From assembly GCF_017744095.1 (NCBI RefSeq), contig NZ_JAGHQX010000003.1:124001-188000 (forward strand): DNA of 64,000 bases. Reading direction: 5' to 3'. This DNA is from Shimia sp. R10_1 (GTDB taxonomy: Bacteria; Pseudomonadota; Alphaproteobacteria; Rhodobacterales; Rhodobacteraceae). Position numbers and translations under genes: made by a program. Below the pieces are notes generated by a model. That model saw nothing but the letters and a program-made list of their open reading frames with translations, had not been told where the DNA came from and searched no databases. Positions 8,422 through 17,776 of the stretch are shown piece after piece; within the stretch, counting starts at the first letter, position 1; each line of letters begins with the position of its first letter.

Positions 8422-10167
8422 TTAGCGCATCTCTTGCGCCGGAGTTACGCCAAGAATACCAAGACCGGCGGAAATAACAACGGCCACGGCACGTGCGAGC
8501 GCAATTTTTGCTTGGCTTGTGGCCACTTCGCCCTCCTGAACAAAGCGCAAAGAGGTGTCCTCATTGCCTTTGTAGTAGAGCGCATGCAGCTCACCCGCCA
8601 ATTCGTACAGGTAGAATGCGATGCGGTGCGGCTCATTTGTGCGCCCCGCAATCTCAACCAAACGTGGCCATTCGGCGATCTTCTTGGCCACACCAATCTC
8701 CGCCTCATGGCCGAGTTTGCTCAGATCAGCGCCAGCCAAAGTGGCATCGTCTGCTGTGATACCTGCTGAGGCTGCATTCTTTAGAACCGAGCACACCCGC
8801 GCATGCGCATATTGCACATAGAACACCGGATTGTCCTTGGATTGCTCCAGCACCTTATCAAAGTCAAAATCCAGCGGCGCATCGTTCTTGCGGGTCAGCA
8901 TCACAAAGCGGGTCACATCTGGCCCCACCTGATCAACAACGTCACGCAGGGTGATGAATGTCCCCGCCCGCTTCGACATCTTGAAGGGCTCGCCGTTTTT
9001 GAAGAGCTTCACAAGCTGGGTAAGCTTAATATCGAGCGGCACCTGTCCGTCAGACAGCGCAGAAACCGCCGCCTTCATGCGTTTGACATAGCCGCCATGG
9101 TCCGCACCAAAAACATCAATCAGCGCGTCAAAGCCACGGGTGACCTTATCATAGTGATAGGCGATATCAGGCGCAAAATAGGTCCAGCTGCCGTCAGATT
9201 TCTTCACTGGGCGGTCGACATCATCGCCATGATCGGTGGAACGGAACAGGGTTTGCTCGCGCGGCTCCCAGTCTTCAGGCTTTTTGCCTTTTGGTGGCTC
9301 GAGCACACCTTCGTAGATCAGGCCTTTGCCCTCAAGCTCCGCCAATGCGCTCTCGATCCGGCCTGTGCCATACAGCGACTTTTCGGAGTAAAACTTGTCC
9401 ATGGTCACGCCCAGCGCCTTAAGATCAGCGCGGATCAAATCCATCATGGCTTCTGTGGCATACTCACGAATTTCAGTAAGCCAAACGTCTTCGCCTTTGT
9501 TGAGGTAGGCGTCACCCACCTTCTCTTTCAGCGCTTCGCCAACCGGGATCAGGTAGTCACCGGGATAAGTGCCATCCTCAAACGCCACCTCTTGCCCGTG
9601 CGCTTCCTGGTAGCGCAGGTACACAGACCGTGCGAGCACATCGACCTGCGCGCCACCATCGTTGATGTAGTATTCGCGGGTCACGTCATAGCCAACAAAA
9701 TCCAGAAGGCTCGCCAGCGCATCACCAAACACTGCACCCCGGGTGTGTCCCACGTGCAGAGGGCCGGTTGGGTTCGCAGAGACATACTCTACGTTGACCT
9801 TCTTGCCCGCGCCCATGGTGGAGCGGCCAAAGTCAGTGCCACCTTCAAGCGCGGCTTTAACAACATTCTGCCAGAGCACAGGCGCAAGGCGCAGGTTCAA
9901 AAAGCCGGGGCCAGCCACCTCGGCCACATCAACACGCGCATCCTCTGCCAACTTGCCAGCCAGCACTTCCGCAATGTCGCGCGGCTTCATCTTGGCTGGT
10001 TTGGCTAGAACCATGGCAGCATTGGTTGCCATATCACCATGCAGCGCGTCGCGTGGCGGCTCTACAGCTACGTTTTTAAAGTCGAGCCCTTCGGGCAGTG
10101 CGCCCTCGGCTTGCATCGCTTCCAGCGCGTCAATCACCAGCGCGCGGATTTCGGAAAACAGGTTCAT
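8422..10167 (-). CDS. argS: Arginyl-tRNA synthetase
   Basis: ArgRS charges tRNA-Arg in the cytoplasm. The 581-residue class I enzyme has the N-terminal Add-1 domain, the HIGH-type motif in [13 protein letters not shown], the YINDGGAQ block, a clear [14 protein letters not shown] loop and the C-terminal DALR anticodon-binding domain. Both signature motifs are intact. It lies 74 bases downstream of dgt and 91 bases upstream of the SPOR gene start, all on the minus strand. Confidence 0.97.
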   Translation of the reverse strand: MNLFSEIRALVIDALEAMQAEGALPEGLDFKNVAVEPPRDALHGDMATNAAMVLAKPAKMKPRDIAEVLAGKLAEDARVDVAEVAGPGFLNLRLAPVLWQNVVKAALEGGTDFGRSTMGAGKKVNVEYVSANPTGPLHVGHTRGAVFGDALASLLDFVGYDVTREYYINDGGAQVDVLARSVYLRYQEAHGQEVAFEDGTYPGDYLIPVGEALKEKVGDAYLNKGEDVWLTEIREYATEAMMDLIRADLKALGVTMDKFYSEKSLYGTGRIESALAELEGKGLIYEGVLEPPKGKKPEDWEPREQTLFRSTDHGDDVDRPVKKSDGSWTYFAPDIAYHYDKVTRGFDALIDVFGADHGGYVKRMKAAVSALSDGQVPLDIKLTQLVKLFKNGEPFKMSKRAGTFITLRDVVDQVGPDVTRFVMLTRKNDAPLDFDFDKVLEQSKDNPVFYVQYAHARVCSVLKNAASAGITADDATLAGADLSKLGHEAEIGVAKKIAEWPRLVEIAGRTNEPHRIAFYLYELAGELHALYYKGNEDTSLRFVQEGEVATSQAKIALARAVAVVISAGLGILGVTPAQEMR

Positions 10168-10241
10168 CAGACCGTCCTATACATGTCTTTGGTCTTGGCA
10201 GATTGCTGCGTGGTTTATCACCACAGTCTGCCACGTCAACG

Positions 10242-11381
10242 TCACTTGCCCATAAGGCGCGCATGTTGCTGGAGTGCGTAGCGATCCGTCATACCGGAAA
10301 TGTAGTCCGAAACCATACGCGCCACAGCGGTCTCATCCCCACATCGTCGCAAGTCCTCATGCCAGCGGGTGGGCAACAGCTCTGGCTGCTTAAGATACAG
10401 CGGGAACAGCTCTTCGACCACAACCGTCACCTCCTCGCGCATCTTCACCACCGAAGGCGCACGATACATCCGGCTGAACAGAAAGGCGCGGATCTTTTTG
10501 AGATCAGCCCACAGTTCTGCGGAGAACTGCACCACAGGCCGCCCGCAGGCACGCAGCTCTTCCACAGACTGCGCACCGACCTCTTCCAAAGCCGCACGTG
10601 AGGTCGCGATCACATCACTGACCATCACCCCAAACACGCGGCGCAGCGCCTCATGCCGCCGCCGGATGGCCTCCAGCCCCGGATAAGTCTTATCCACATC
10701 CGCAAAAGCATCCCCGACAATCGGCAGAGTGCAGATTTCTTCTTCGGTGAAAAGCCCAGCGCGCAGGCCATCATGCAGATCATGATTGTTGTAGGCTACA
10801 TCATCCGCCAACGCCGCGACCTGCGCCTCGGCACTTGCATGGGTGTGCAGCTCCAGATCATGCAGCGCGTTGTAGTCCGCCAGCGCATAAGGCAGATCCC
10901 CCACAACGGGACCATTGTGCTTGGCAATGCCTTCAAGGGTTTCCCACGTCAGGTTCAACCCATCGAATTCTGCATAATGGCGCTCAAGCGAAGTTACGAT
11001 CCGCACAGCCTGCGCATTGTGGTCAAAGCCGCCATAGGGCCGCATCAGTGCATCAAGCGCATCTTCACCCGTATGTCCAAAAGGCGTGTGACCAAGATCA
11101 TGCGCCAGTGCAATGGCCTCGGTGATCTCTTGATTGAGCCCCAATGCGCCGGCAATCGTGCGCGCCACCTGCGCCACCTCAATAGAATGAGTCAGTCGCG
11201 TGCGGAAATAGTCGCCCTCGTGCTCCACAAAAACTTGGGTCTTGTGCTTAAGCCGCCGGAAGGCGCTTGCGTGAATGATCCTGTCCCGGTCCCGTTGAAA
11301 ACACGACCGAAAGCTGCTCTCCTCCTCCGGAATGCGCCGTCCCCGCGCACGTGCCGGATCTGAGGCATAGGGCGCATACAT
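10242..11381 (-). CDS. dgt: dGTPase-like HD-domain triphosphohydrolase
   Basis: This is the short (379-residue) deoxyguanosinetriphosphate triphosphohydrolase-like protein found across Alphaproteobacteria. It is expected to hydrolyse dNTPs to deoxynucleosides and triphosphate. The HD-domain ligands are visible in RTRLTHSIEVAQ, ALAHDLGHTPFGHTGE and DDVAYNNHDLHD. The N-terminal FQRDRDRIIHASAFRRLKHKTQVF block is diagnostic. Activity and nucleotide preference are inferred from the family. It is the first gene of the minus-strand run and is divergent from the Fe-S carrier gene at 11475. Confidence 0.9.
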   Translation of the reverse strand: MYAPYASDPARARGRRIPEEESSFRSCFQRDRDRIIHASAFRRLKHKTQVFVEHEGDYFRTRLTHSIEVAQVARTIAGALGLNQEITEAIALAHDLGHTPFGHTGEDALDALMRPYGGFDHNAQAVRIVTSLERHYAEFDGLNLTWETLEGIAKHNGPVVGDLPYALADYNALHDLELHTHASAEAQVAALADDVAYNNHDLHDGLRAGLFTEEEICTLPIVGDAFADVDKTYPGLEAIRRRHEALRRVFGVMVSDVIATSRAALEEVGAQSVEELRACGRPVVQFSAELWADLKKIRAFLFSRMYRAPSVVKMREEVTVVVEELFPLYLKQPELLPTRWHEDLRRCGDETAVARMVSDYISGMTDRYALQQHARLMGK

Positions 11382-11474
11382 GTGCGTGGTCCTTGTAGCC
11401 TGTCCTTCGCTTTTCTATATTGGGTTTTACGCCCGCTTTGAACCGGGCAAATCGTGCGAATAGGACAAAAAATC

Positions 11475-11798
11475 ATGCAGTTGCCGCCGAAAGTGACAGA
11501 AAGAGCCTTCGAAAGACTCGCAGAGATTGGCGCCGCCGATCAGGGCCAGGCCCTGCGCGTGGCTGTTGAAGGCGGCGGATGTTCTGGTTTTCAGTATGAA
11601 ATCAAGCTGGACACCCCCAAGGAGGACGACCTTGTTTTAGAAGGGAGCGGCGAAAAAGTTCTGGTAGACAGCGTCTCCCTGCCGTTTCTGGCCGATGCGG
11701 TGATTGATTTCTCCGAAGAGCTGATCGGCGCACGATTTGTGATCAACAATCCCAACGCCACCAGCTCCTGCGGCTGCGGCACCAGCTTCTCGATGTAA
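11475..11798 (+). CDS. A-type iron-sulfur cluster carrier (HesB/IscA/ErpA family)
   Basis: A-type carriers hold and hand over Fe-S clusters. The 107-residue protein has the three conserved cysteines, in EGGGCSGFQY and the C-terminal SCGCGTSFSM. I chose the ATG at 11475 with AGGA nine bases upstream; a GTG 21 bases earlier is possible. The family name (ErpA, IscA or HesB) cannot be decided from sequence alone, as no isc or suf genes are adjacent. Confidence 0.9.
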   Translation: MQLPPKVTERAFERLAEIGAADQGQALRVAVEGGGCSGFQYEIKLDTPKEDDLVLEGSGEKVLVDSVSLPFLADAVIDFSEELIGARFVINNPNATSSCGCGTSFSM

Positions 11799-11829
11799 GC
11801 GGCTGGAATCCATAGGGTGGCAGTGGACT

Positions 11830-12729
11830 CTACTGTGCAGACAGGTAGCGCTCTCTGTATTCAGGGGTAATATCCCACATCAGCACAAGCCCACTGGCGA
11901 CAATGAGGACCCCGCCAAGCAAAACTTGCCCTGTGATCGGATCGCCAAAAACCACAGCGCCAATGATCAATGCCCATATAAACTGAATGTTCATAAGTGG
12001 TGTAACAACGAAAACTGGAAGCAGCGTCAGCGCCGCAACGCATAAAACACGTGCGCAGAAAACTGCAGCACCATATGCACACACCCAAATGATATCGCCA
12101 ATTGGCATGGGCAAAAATCCAAAAGGCAGCACGACCAACATGCCACAGCCTACTGCAAGGTTGGGCCAAAACACCTGCGCGAGACAGCCACGATCTTCTC
12201 TGGTCATGCGCCGCGCAACCACCAAAGAAACCGCTCCCAGCCCACATCCTAAAATCGCAGAAACGTGACCGACGCCCAGCATAGTATTGTGCTGAAAAAA
12301 CAGGCAGGTCACCCCAAGACTTCCCACAACCAACGCGATCCAAACAAAAGGCTGTACAGGCTCTTTCAGCAATGGACCGGACAGCAGTGCCACCAGCAGC
12401 GGCATCAAACCGATAAACAAAAACATCTCGGCTAACGGCAACAAACGAAATCCGAAATAGAACGAAACGGAAGCCACGAAACCTAGCGCGCTTCGCAGAG
12501 CCATGAGCCTAGGCTGACGCGTAGACAATTTTTGGGCGACACTCTCCCCAGGCTTGCAGCAGCACCAAGCTGACACCACACTGAAACCAGCGACAAGAAA
12601 TCCAGCCAAAGCAAAAAACTGTGCGGGTGGATATTCTTGCGCGATGAGCTTGGTGAGTGAGTCCGCGCCGGTAATCGCAATCGAATAAGCAAAAACCGCT
12701 GCGCCCCCAAGTAAACTTATACGATCCAA
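11830..12729 (-). CDS. EamA/DMT-family membrane transporter
   Basis: The 299-residue protein is almost entirely hydrophobic with about ten membrane helices arranged as two EamA repeats, as in drug/metabolite exporters such as RhaT and YdcZ relatives. The substrate cannot be read from sequence. An in-frame TGA lies eight codons upstream of the TTG at 12729, and no ATG occurs before residue 76, so translation probably starts at that TTG; its ribosome binding site is weak. The membrane segments begin straight after the start. It is transcribed away from xth. Confidence 0.78.
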   Translation of the reverse strand: MDRISLLGGAAVFAYSIAITGADSLTKLIAQEYPPAQFFALAGFLVAGFSVVSAWCCCKPGESVAQKLSTRQPRLMALRSALGFVASVSFYFGFRLLPLAEMFLFIGLMPLLVALLSGPLLKEPVQPFVWIALVVGSLGVTCLFFQHNTMLGVGHVSAILGCGLGAVSLVVARRMTREDRGCLAQVFWPNLAVGCGMLVVLPFGFLPMPIGDIIWVCAYGAAVFCARVLCVAALTLLPVFVVTPLMNIQFIWALIIGAVVFGDPITGQVLLGGVLIVASGLVLMWDITPEYRERYLSAQ

Positions 12730-12912
12730 AGCTAAAATCCAGACAGATCACATCAACATAAAATGAAAAACACCATAAGATGATTTATCAAAAACTAAAT
12801 CACTCATAACATGTGCATGTGACGATGTCCATTTTCGCGCTTGCTGTGCTCCACTCAGCGTGGGTAGATAGCGCGACACATCCGGATCGCCATAGCGAAC
12901 AAAGGACAGCCC

Positions 12913-13692
12913 ATGAAAATCGCCACATTCAACATCAATGGCATCAAGGCGCGCATCGAAACCCTGCCCCGCTGGCTGGACGAGGCGCAGCCCGATGTGG
13001 CGATCTTGCAGGAAATCAAATCCGTCGATGAAGCCTTCCCGCGCGAGATCTTTGAAGAGCGCGGCTATCAGGTCGAAACCCATGGTCAGAAGAGCTTCAA
13101 CGGGGTTGCCATCCTGTCCAAACTCCCGCTCGAAGATGTCACCCGCGGCCTACCCGGAGACGACAGCGACGAACAGGCGCGCTACATCGAAGCGACGGTG
13201 ATGGGCGAAACGCCGATCCGCATCTGCGGTCTCTACCTGCCCAATGGCAACCCAACGCCGGGCCCTAAGTACGACTACAAACTCGCTTGGATGGAGCGTC
13301 TGCAATCCCGTGCCGAAGAGCTCCTCGCGACGGAAGAGCCTTTCCTCATGGCGGGCGACTACAACATCATCCCACAAGATGAAGACGCCGCCAAACCCGA
13401 GGACTGGCAGGAAGACGCCCTCGCACGCCCCGAAAGCCGCGCTGCCTACCGTCGCCTTGTAAACCTCGGCCTGACAGAAGCATTCCGTGCATGCAATACA
13501 GCCTCTGGCATGTATTCCTTCTGGGATTATCAAGCGGGTGCATGGAACCGCAACAACGGCATTCGCATCGACCACTTCCTGCTCAGCCCGCAATGCGCGG
13601 ACCTCTTGCAGGATTGCCAAATCGACAAAGAAGAGCGCGGCCGCTCCAAGCCCTCGGATCATGTGCCAGTTTGGATTGATCTCGCAGCCTGA
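12913..13692 (+). CDS. xth: Exodeoxyribonuclease III (AP endonuclease)
   Basis: Exonuclease III cuts at abasic sites and trims 3' ends during base excision repair. The 259-residue protein has the EEP fold motifs in order: FNINGIKAR, ILQEIKSVDEAFP with the metal-binding Glu, GLYLPNGNP, AGDYNIIP, and the C-terminal RIDHFLLS and KPSDHVPVWIDL with the catalytic His. AAAGGA lies about eight bases before the ATG. It stands alone between a divergent transporter and a convergent esterase. Confidence 0.95.
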   Translation: MKIATFNINGIKARIETLPRWLDEAQPDVAILQEIKSVDEAFPREIFEERGYQVETHGQKSFNGVAILSKLPLEDVTRGLPGDDSDEQARYIEATVMGETPIRICGLYLPNGNPTPGPKYDYKLAWMERLQSRAEELLATEEPFLMAGDYNIIPQDEDAAKPEDWQEDALARPESRAAYRRLVNLGLTEAFRACNTASGMYSFWDYQAGAWNRNNGIRIDHFLLSPQCADLLQDCQIDKEERGRSKPSDHVPVWIDLAA

Positions 13693-13775
13693 AACCCTTG
13701 GCGAGCCGGTGCGTCGCAAGGCGCACCAGCCGCGATATACAATCATTTGCCAATGATCGCTCAGGCAAGCACGAC

Positions 13776-14441
13776 TTATTCCTGCATCTGCTCGAGCATC
13801 TCAACAACATAGGCCCCCAAGACAGGCACGATCTGCGCCACCCCTTCCGCGTTGGGATGTATCCCATCTGGCTGCATAAGCGCGCGGAGTTGATCCTCGG
13901 GCAAATCTCGGATCGCTGCGAAAAAGTCAGGCGCAAGCGTCACATTGTAGTCTGCGGCCAACGCCTCATACAGATTGTCAAAATCCTGCTTGTAGTCCGC
14001 GCCAAAATTCATTGGCGCTTGCACCCCGATCAGCATCACATCTACGTCTGCGGCCTGCCCAGCTTCGACGATCCCTGCCAGATTGGCCTTACTCACTGCC
14101 GGATCGATCCCGCGCAGCGCATCATTGCCCCCCAGTGACACAATCATCGCATCGACGTCCGGCCCCAAAGTCCACCCAACGCGCGACAAGCCACCCTGCG
14201 TGGTGTCACCAGACACGCCTGCGTTCTGCAGTTTTACATCATGACCTTGCGCGACCAGCCAGGCTTCAAGCTGCGGCACAAACCCTGCGCCCTGCGCCAC
14301 GCCGTACCCATGGGTCAAGCTGTCTCCCAATGCGGCAATCACGACCGTCTCTGCGTTTGCCGCTGAGACGCCTAAAATGCTGAATGCCAATGCCTTGCCC
14401 GACAGCGACACAGCCCCATATAGGGAAGAATAAACTTTCAA
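13776..14441 (-). CDS. Arylesterase, SGNH/GDSL hydrolase (TesA-like)
   Basis: SGNH hydrolases of the TesA type act on short acyl esters in the periplasm. All four blocks are present: GDSLTHGYGV with the nucleophile Ser, Gly in NAGVSGDTTQGG, Asn in SLGGNDALRG and the Asp/His of MQPDGIHPNAEG. Residues 1-30 form a signal peptide ending in SAANAE. The only credible start is a TTG at 14441, supported by GGAGG seven bases upstream. Start codons of this gene and the divergent ABC ATPase gene are only 15 bases apart, so promoters must lie inside the opposite coding regions. Pairing of a TesA esterase with this ABC exporter is common (E. coli tesA-ybbA). Confidence 0.9.
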   Translation of the reverse strand: MKVYSSLYGAVSLSGKALAFSILGVSAANAETVVIAALGDSLTHGYGVAQGAGFVPQLEAWLVAQGHDVKLQNAGVSGDTTQGGLSRVGWTLGPDVDAMIVSLGGNDALRGIDPAVSKANLAGIVEAGQAADVDVMLIGVQAPMNFGADYKQDFDNLYEALAADYNVTLAPDFFAAIRDLPEDQLRALMQPDGIHPNAEGVAQIVPVLGAYVVEMLEQMQE

Positions 14442-14456
14442 CAGGCGGCCTCCGAC

Positions 14457-15164
14457 ATGTCATCCATACTCTCCCTTAAAGATGCGACTTTAGCGCTGGA
14501 TAGCAATGCCGGACGGATAGAAATTCTGCACGGTATCTCTCTTGATGTGGCCGCAGGAGAAACACTGGCGCTTGTTGGCCCCTCAGGCTCAGGGAAATCT
14601 TCGCTCCTCATGCTTATGGGCGGGCTCGAGCGCGCCACATCCGGTCAAATTATGGCGCTGGAACGCGATCTCTCCGCCATGGATGAAGATGCGCTCGCAC
14701 GCTTCCGCCGTGAAAACATGGGCGTGGTGTTCCAAAACTTCCATTTGATCCCCACGATGACAGCACTGGAAAACGTCGCCACCCCTCTTGAACTCGCAGG
14801 GCGGAGCGATGCGCAAGAACGCGCCCGCGCGGAGCTTGAGGCCGTTGGCCTTGCCCACCGTGGAGATCACTATCCAAGCCAGATGTCAGGAGGTGAGCAG
14901 CAACGCGTGGCGCTCGCCCGCGCCTGTGCACCGTCACCACGCCTCTTGCTTGCTGATGAGCCAACCGGGAACCTTGATCAGGCAACCGGTGAAACCATTA
15001 TGGATCTGCTCTTTGATCTGCATGCCAAACGCGACACCACACTGATCATGGTCACGCACTCAAACAGCCTCGCCGCGCGTTGTGAGCGCGTCGTGCGTTT
15101 GCGTGACGGACAACTGGACAATGAAACACATCTGACCTCCGTCGCGACAGAGGCCCGCGCATGA
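14457..15164 (+). CDS. ABC transporter ATP-binding protein (YbbA/LolD type)
   Basis: The 235-residue ATPase has Walker [10 protein letters not shown], the signature [14 protein letters not shown], Walker [13 protein letters not shown] and the switch His in MVTHSN. It belongs to the MacB/LolD/YbbA group, whose members power FtsX-type permeases. It overlaps the permease gene by four bases (ATGA) and sits beside a TesA-like esterase, which favours YbbA over LolD. The substrate is unknown in this subgroup. I see no clear Shine-Dalgarno before the ATG. Confidence 0.9.
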   Translation: MSSILSLKDATLALDSNAGRIEILHGISLDVAAGETLALVGPSGSGKSSLLMLMGGLERATSGQIMALERDLSAMDEDALARFRRENMGVVFQNFHLIPTMTALENVATPLELAGRSDAQERARAELEAVGLAHRGDHYPSQMSGGEQQRVALARACAPSPRLLLADEPTGNLDQATGETIMDLLFDLHAKRDTTLIMVTHSNSLAARCERVVRLRDGQLDNETHLTSVATEARA

Positions 15165-17686
15165 GCCTGTCAGCCGCAACGCGCATCGCACGTCGGGAAA
15201 TCCGGGGCGGCCTGCGCGGCTTCACCGTGTTCCTCGCTTGCCTGATCCTTGGCGTCGCCACCATTGCCGCCATCGGCTCTGTCCGCAGCGCCATCCAGAC
15301 CGGTCTCAGCACAGAGGGTGCGACCCTCTTGGGCGGGGATGCGGAGATGAGTTTCACCTACCGCCGCGCCACCGAGGAAGAGCGCGCTTGGATGGCCGCC
15401 AACACCACAGCCACCTCTGAAATCATTGATTTCCGCTCCATGGTGGTCGTACCACGCGAAGGCGGGACCGAACGCGCCTTGGCACAAGTCAAATCTGTCG
15501 ACACCGCCTATCCGTTGGTTGGTGCGGTCGCATTGTCCCCAGACATCTCGCTTGAGGACGCGCTGAAGGGCCAAGACAACCTCCCCGGCGCTGTATTGCA
15601 TGGCCTACTGGCCGATCGGCTCGCGCTCTCCCCCGGAGACACCTTCCAACTGGGGTCACAGCGCTTTGTCTATATGGCCCGCCTCGAGCGTGAGCCGGAC
15701 ACGGGTGATGGCTTCTCCTTCGCCCCCCGCGCGCTTGTCTACACGAGCGCCCTATCAGAAAGCGGCCTGCTCGCGCCCGGCACGCTTTTCACGTCACACT
15801 ACCGGCTAAACCTGCCTGACCAAGTGGATCTCGCCGCGCTCGAAGCAGATGCCCGCGCGGCTTTTGAAACCACCGGCCTGCGTTGGCGGGACAGCCGCAA
15901 CGGCGCGCCGGGCATCACGCGTTTTGTCGAGCGTTTCGGTGCTTTCTTGATCCTTGTCGGCCTTGCGGGCCTCGCAGTAGGCGGCGTGGGGATCTCCACG
16001 GCAATCCGCGCCTATCTTGCGCGAAAAACCGAAACCATCGCCACCTTGCGCAGCCTTGGAGCAGAGCGCCGCACGATCTTTCTCAGCTACTTTTTGCAGA
16101 TCGGTTTTGTGGCCCTCATCGGCATCACCATTGGCCTGCTGCTTGGTGCTCTGCTGCCCATCGTGCTCGCCCCTCTGATTGCGGCGGTTCTCCCTTTTCC
16201 GGCCAATTTTGCCCTCTACCCGCTGCCGCTGATCGAAGCCGCGCTCTACGGTACCCTTGCAGCGGCCATTTTCACGCTCTGGCCTTTGGCACGCGTGGAA
16301 AACGTCCGCCCAAGCGCGTTGTTCCGCGACCAGCTTGGGCAGACCCGCCACTGGCCTGCGGCCCGCTACATCCTCACCGTTGCCGCCCTCATAGCCCTGC
16401 TGATCGCACTGGCCAGCTGGCTTTCTGGCTCAACACGCCTCACAATCTGGTTCGCTGGCGGCGTGGCCGTTGCCATGCTTGCCCTGACAGCAGCGTCAGC
16501 AGGCCTACGAGCCCTGCTCAACCGCCTCTCCCTGCGCATGCGCCAATCCCCGCAAGTCCGCTGGGCGCTGCAATCCGTCGGCCGCGCCTCAGAGGCCACA
16601 ACACCCGTTGTCTTGTCCCTTGGGCTTGGCCTCAGCGTGCTGGCAACCGTTGGGCAAGTGGACGGCAACCTGCGCAACGCAATTGCCAGTGATCTGCCCG
16701 ATGTGGCGCCGTCTTTCTTCTTTGTGGACATTCAGCGCGATCAGATGCCGCTTCTGGAAACCGAATGGGCCAACACCCCGTCGATTCACGAAGTCGAAAA
16801 TGCCCCTATGCTGCGCGGCGTGATCACCCGCATCAATGACCAACCAGCCAAAGACGTGGCGGGCGATCACTGGGTTATTCGCGGCGACCGTGGCGTGAGC
16901 TATGCCAGCGACATGCCAACGGGCACCAAACTCACCGCTGGCACGTGGTGGGATCCCGCCCATGCAGGCACGCCCCAGATAAGCTTTGCCGATGAAGAAG
17001 CCGAAGAAATGGGTCTGTCACTCGGCGACAGTATGACCATCAATATCCTCGGTCGAGATATCACCGGCACGGTGACCAGTTTCCGCGAAGTGGATTTCTC
17101 CAACGCGGGCATGGGCTTTGTCATCATCATGAACGAAGCCGCCCTTGCCGGCGCACCGCACAGCTTCATCGCCACCGTCTATGCGGATGCCGAGAGCGAA
17201 GCAACATTGCTCAAAGACGTGTCTGAAACCTATCCCAATATCACGGCGATCCACGTGCGCGATGCCGCGCAACAAGTCTCGGACCTTGTGGCCCAACTGG
17301 CCAACGCGACCACCTATGGAGCCTCCACAATTTTGCTGACAGGTTTGCTGGTTATCTTTGGGGCCGCGGCGGCAGGTCAGTCTGCACGCACCTATGAGGC
17401 GGCGGTGCTCAAGACCCTTGGGGCGACTCGCAGTCAGATCCTCAAAAGCTTCGCATGGCGCGCCGCACTGCTTGGCGGCGCGGCAGGTGCCGTTGCTCTC
17501 GCCGTAGGTCTGCTCGGCGGCTGGGCCGTGATGCGGTTTGTGATGGAAAGCGACTTCATCGTGATCTGGCCCAACGCACTCTCGATCCTCACCGCGGGCA
17601 TCATTGCCAACCTGCTGGCCGGGCTGGTCTTTGCCTGGCCCTCACTGGCCACACGGCCTGCCCGCATCCTACGGGCACGCGACTGA
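15161..17686 (+). CDS. FtsX-like ABC permease (YbbP type)
   Basis: The 841-residue permease has an N-terminal membrane helix (residues about 20-42), a large periplasmic domain, a block of helices at about 260-460 with an FtsX motif, a second periplasmic domain and three C-terminal helices in another FtsX domain (about 715-841). Two FtsX domains with about ten helices in one polypeptide is the YbbP layout and differs from the shorter LolC/LolE. RTYEAAVLKTLGATRSQILK is the coupling region. The start overlaps the ATPase stop (ATGA), so the two proteins are translated together as an exporter. The substrate is unknown. Confidence 0.88.
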   Translation: MSLSAATRIARREIRGGLRGFTVFLACLILGVATIAAIGSVRSAIQTGLSTEGATLLGGDAEMSFTYRRATEEERAWMAANTTATSEIIDFRSMVVVPREGGTERALAQVKSVDTAYPLVGAVALSPDISLEDALKGQDNLPGAVLHGLLADRLALSPGDTFQLGSQRFVYMARLEREPDTGDGFSFAPRALVYTSALSESGLLAPGTLFTSHYRLNLPDQVDLAALEADARAAFETTGLRWRDSRNGAPGITRFVERFGAFLILVGLAGLAVGGVGISTAIRAYLARKTETIATLRSLGAERRTIFLSYFLQIGFVALIGITIGLLLGALLPIVLAPLIAAVLPFPANFALYPLPLIEAALYGTLAAAIFTLWPLARVENVRPSALFRDQLGQTRHWPAARYILTVAALIALLIALASWLSGSTRLTIWFAGGVAVAMLALTAASAGLRALLNRLSLRMRQSPQVRWALQSVGRASEATTPVVLSLGLGLSVLATVGQVDGNLRNAIASDLPDVAPSFFFVDIQRDQMPLLETEWANTPSIHEVENAPMLRGVITRINDQPAKDVAGDHWVIRGDRGVSYASDMPTGTKLTAGTWWDPAHAGTPQISFADEEAEEMGLSLGDSMTINILGRDITGTVTSFREVDFSNAGMGFVIIMNEAALAGAPHSFIATVYADAESEATLLKDVSETYPNITAIHVRDAAQQVSDLVAQLANATTYGASTILLTGLLVIFGAAAAGQSARTYEAAVLKTLGATRSQILKSFAWRAALLGGAAGAVALAVGLLGGWAVMRFVMESDFIVIWPNALSILTAGIIANLLAGLVFAWPSLATRPARILRARD

Positions 17687-17694
17687 CGCAGAAA

Positions 17695-17719
17695 AGCCGG
17701 GCACAACACCCGGCTTTTC
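17695..17719 (+). terminator. Terminator after the ABC permease gene
   Basis: AGCCGGG (17695-17701) pairs with CCCGGCT (17709-17715), followed by TTTT and preceded by AAAA, so it can work in both directions. It starts nine bases after the permease stop. A further GC-rich pair of hairpins (about 17740-17777) lies between it and the gcvP stop. Confidence 0.8.
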
Positions 17720-17776
17720 CTCTTGCCTAAAATATCCTGGGGGAGCCCCCTTAAAGAGGGGGCGGGGGCAACGCCC

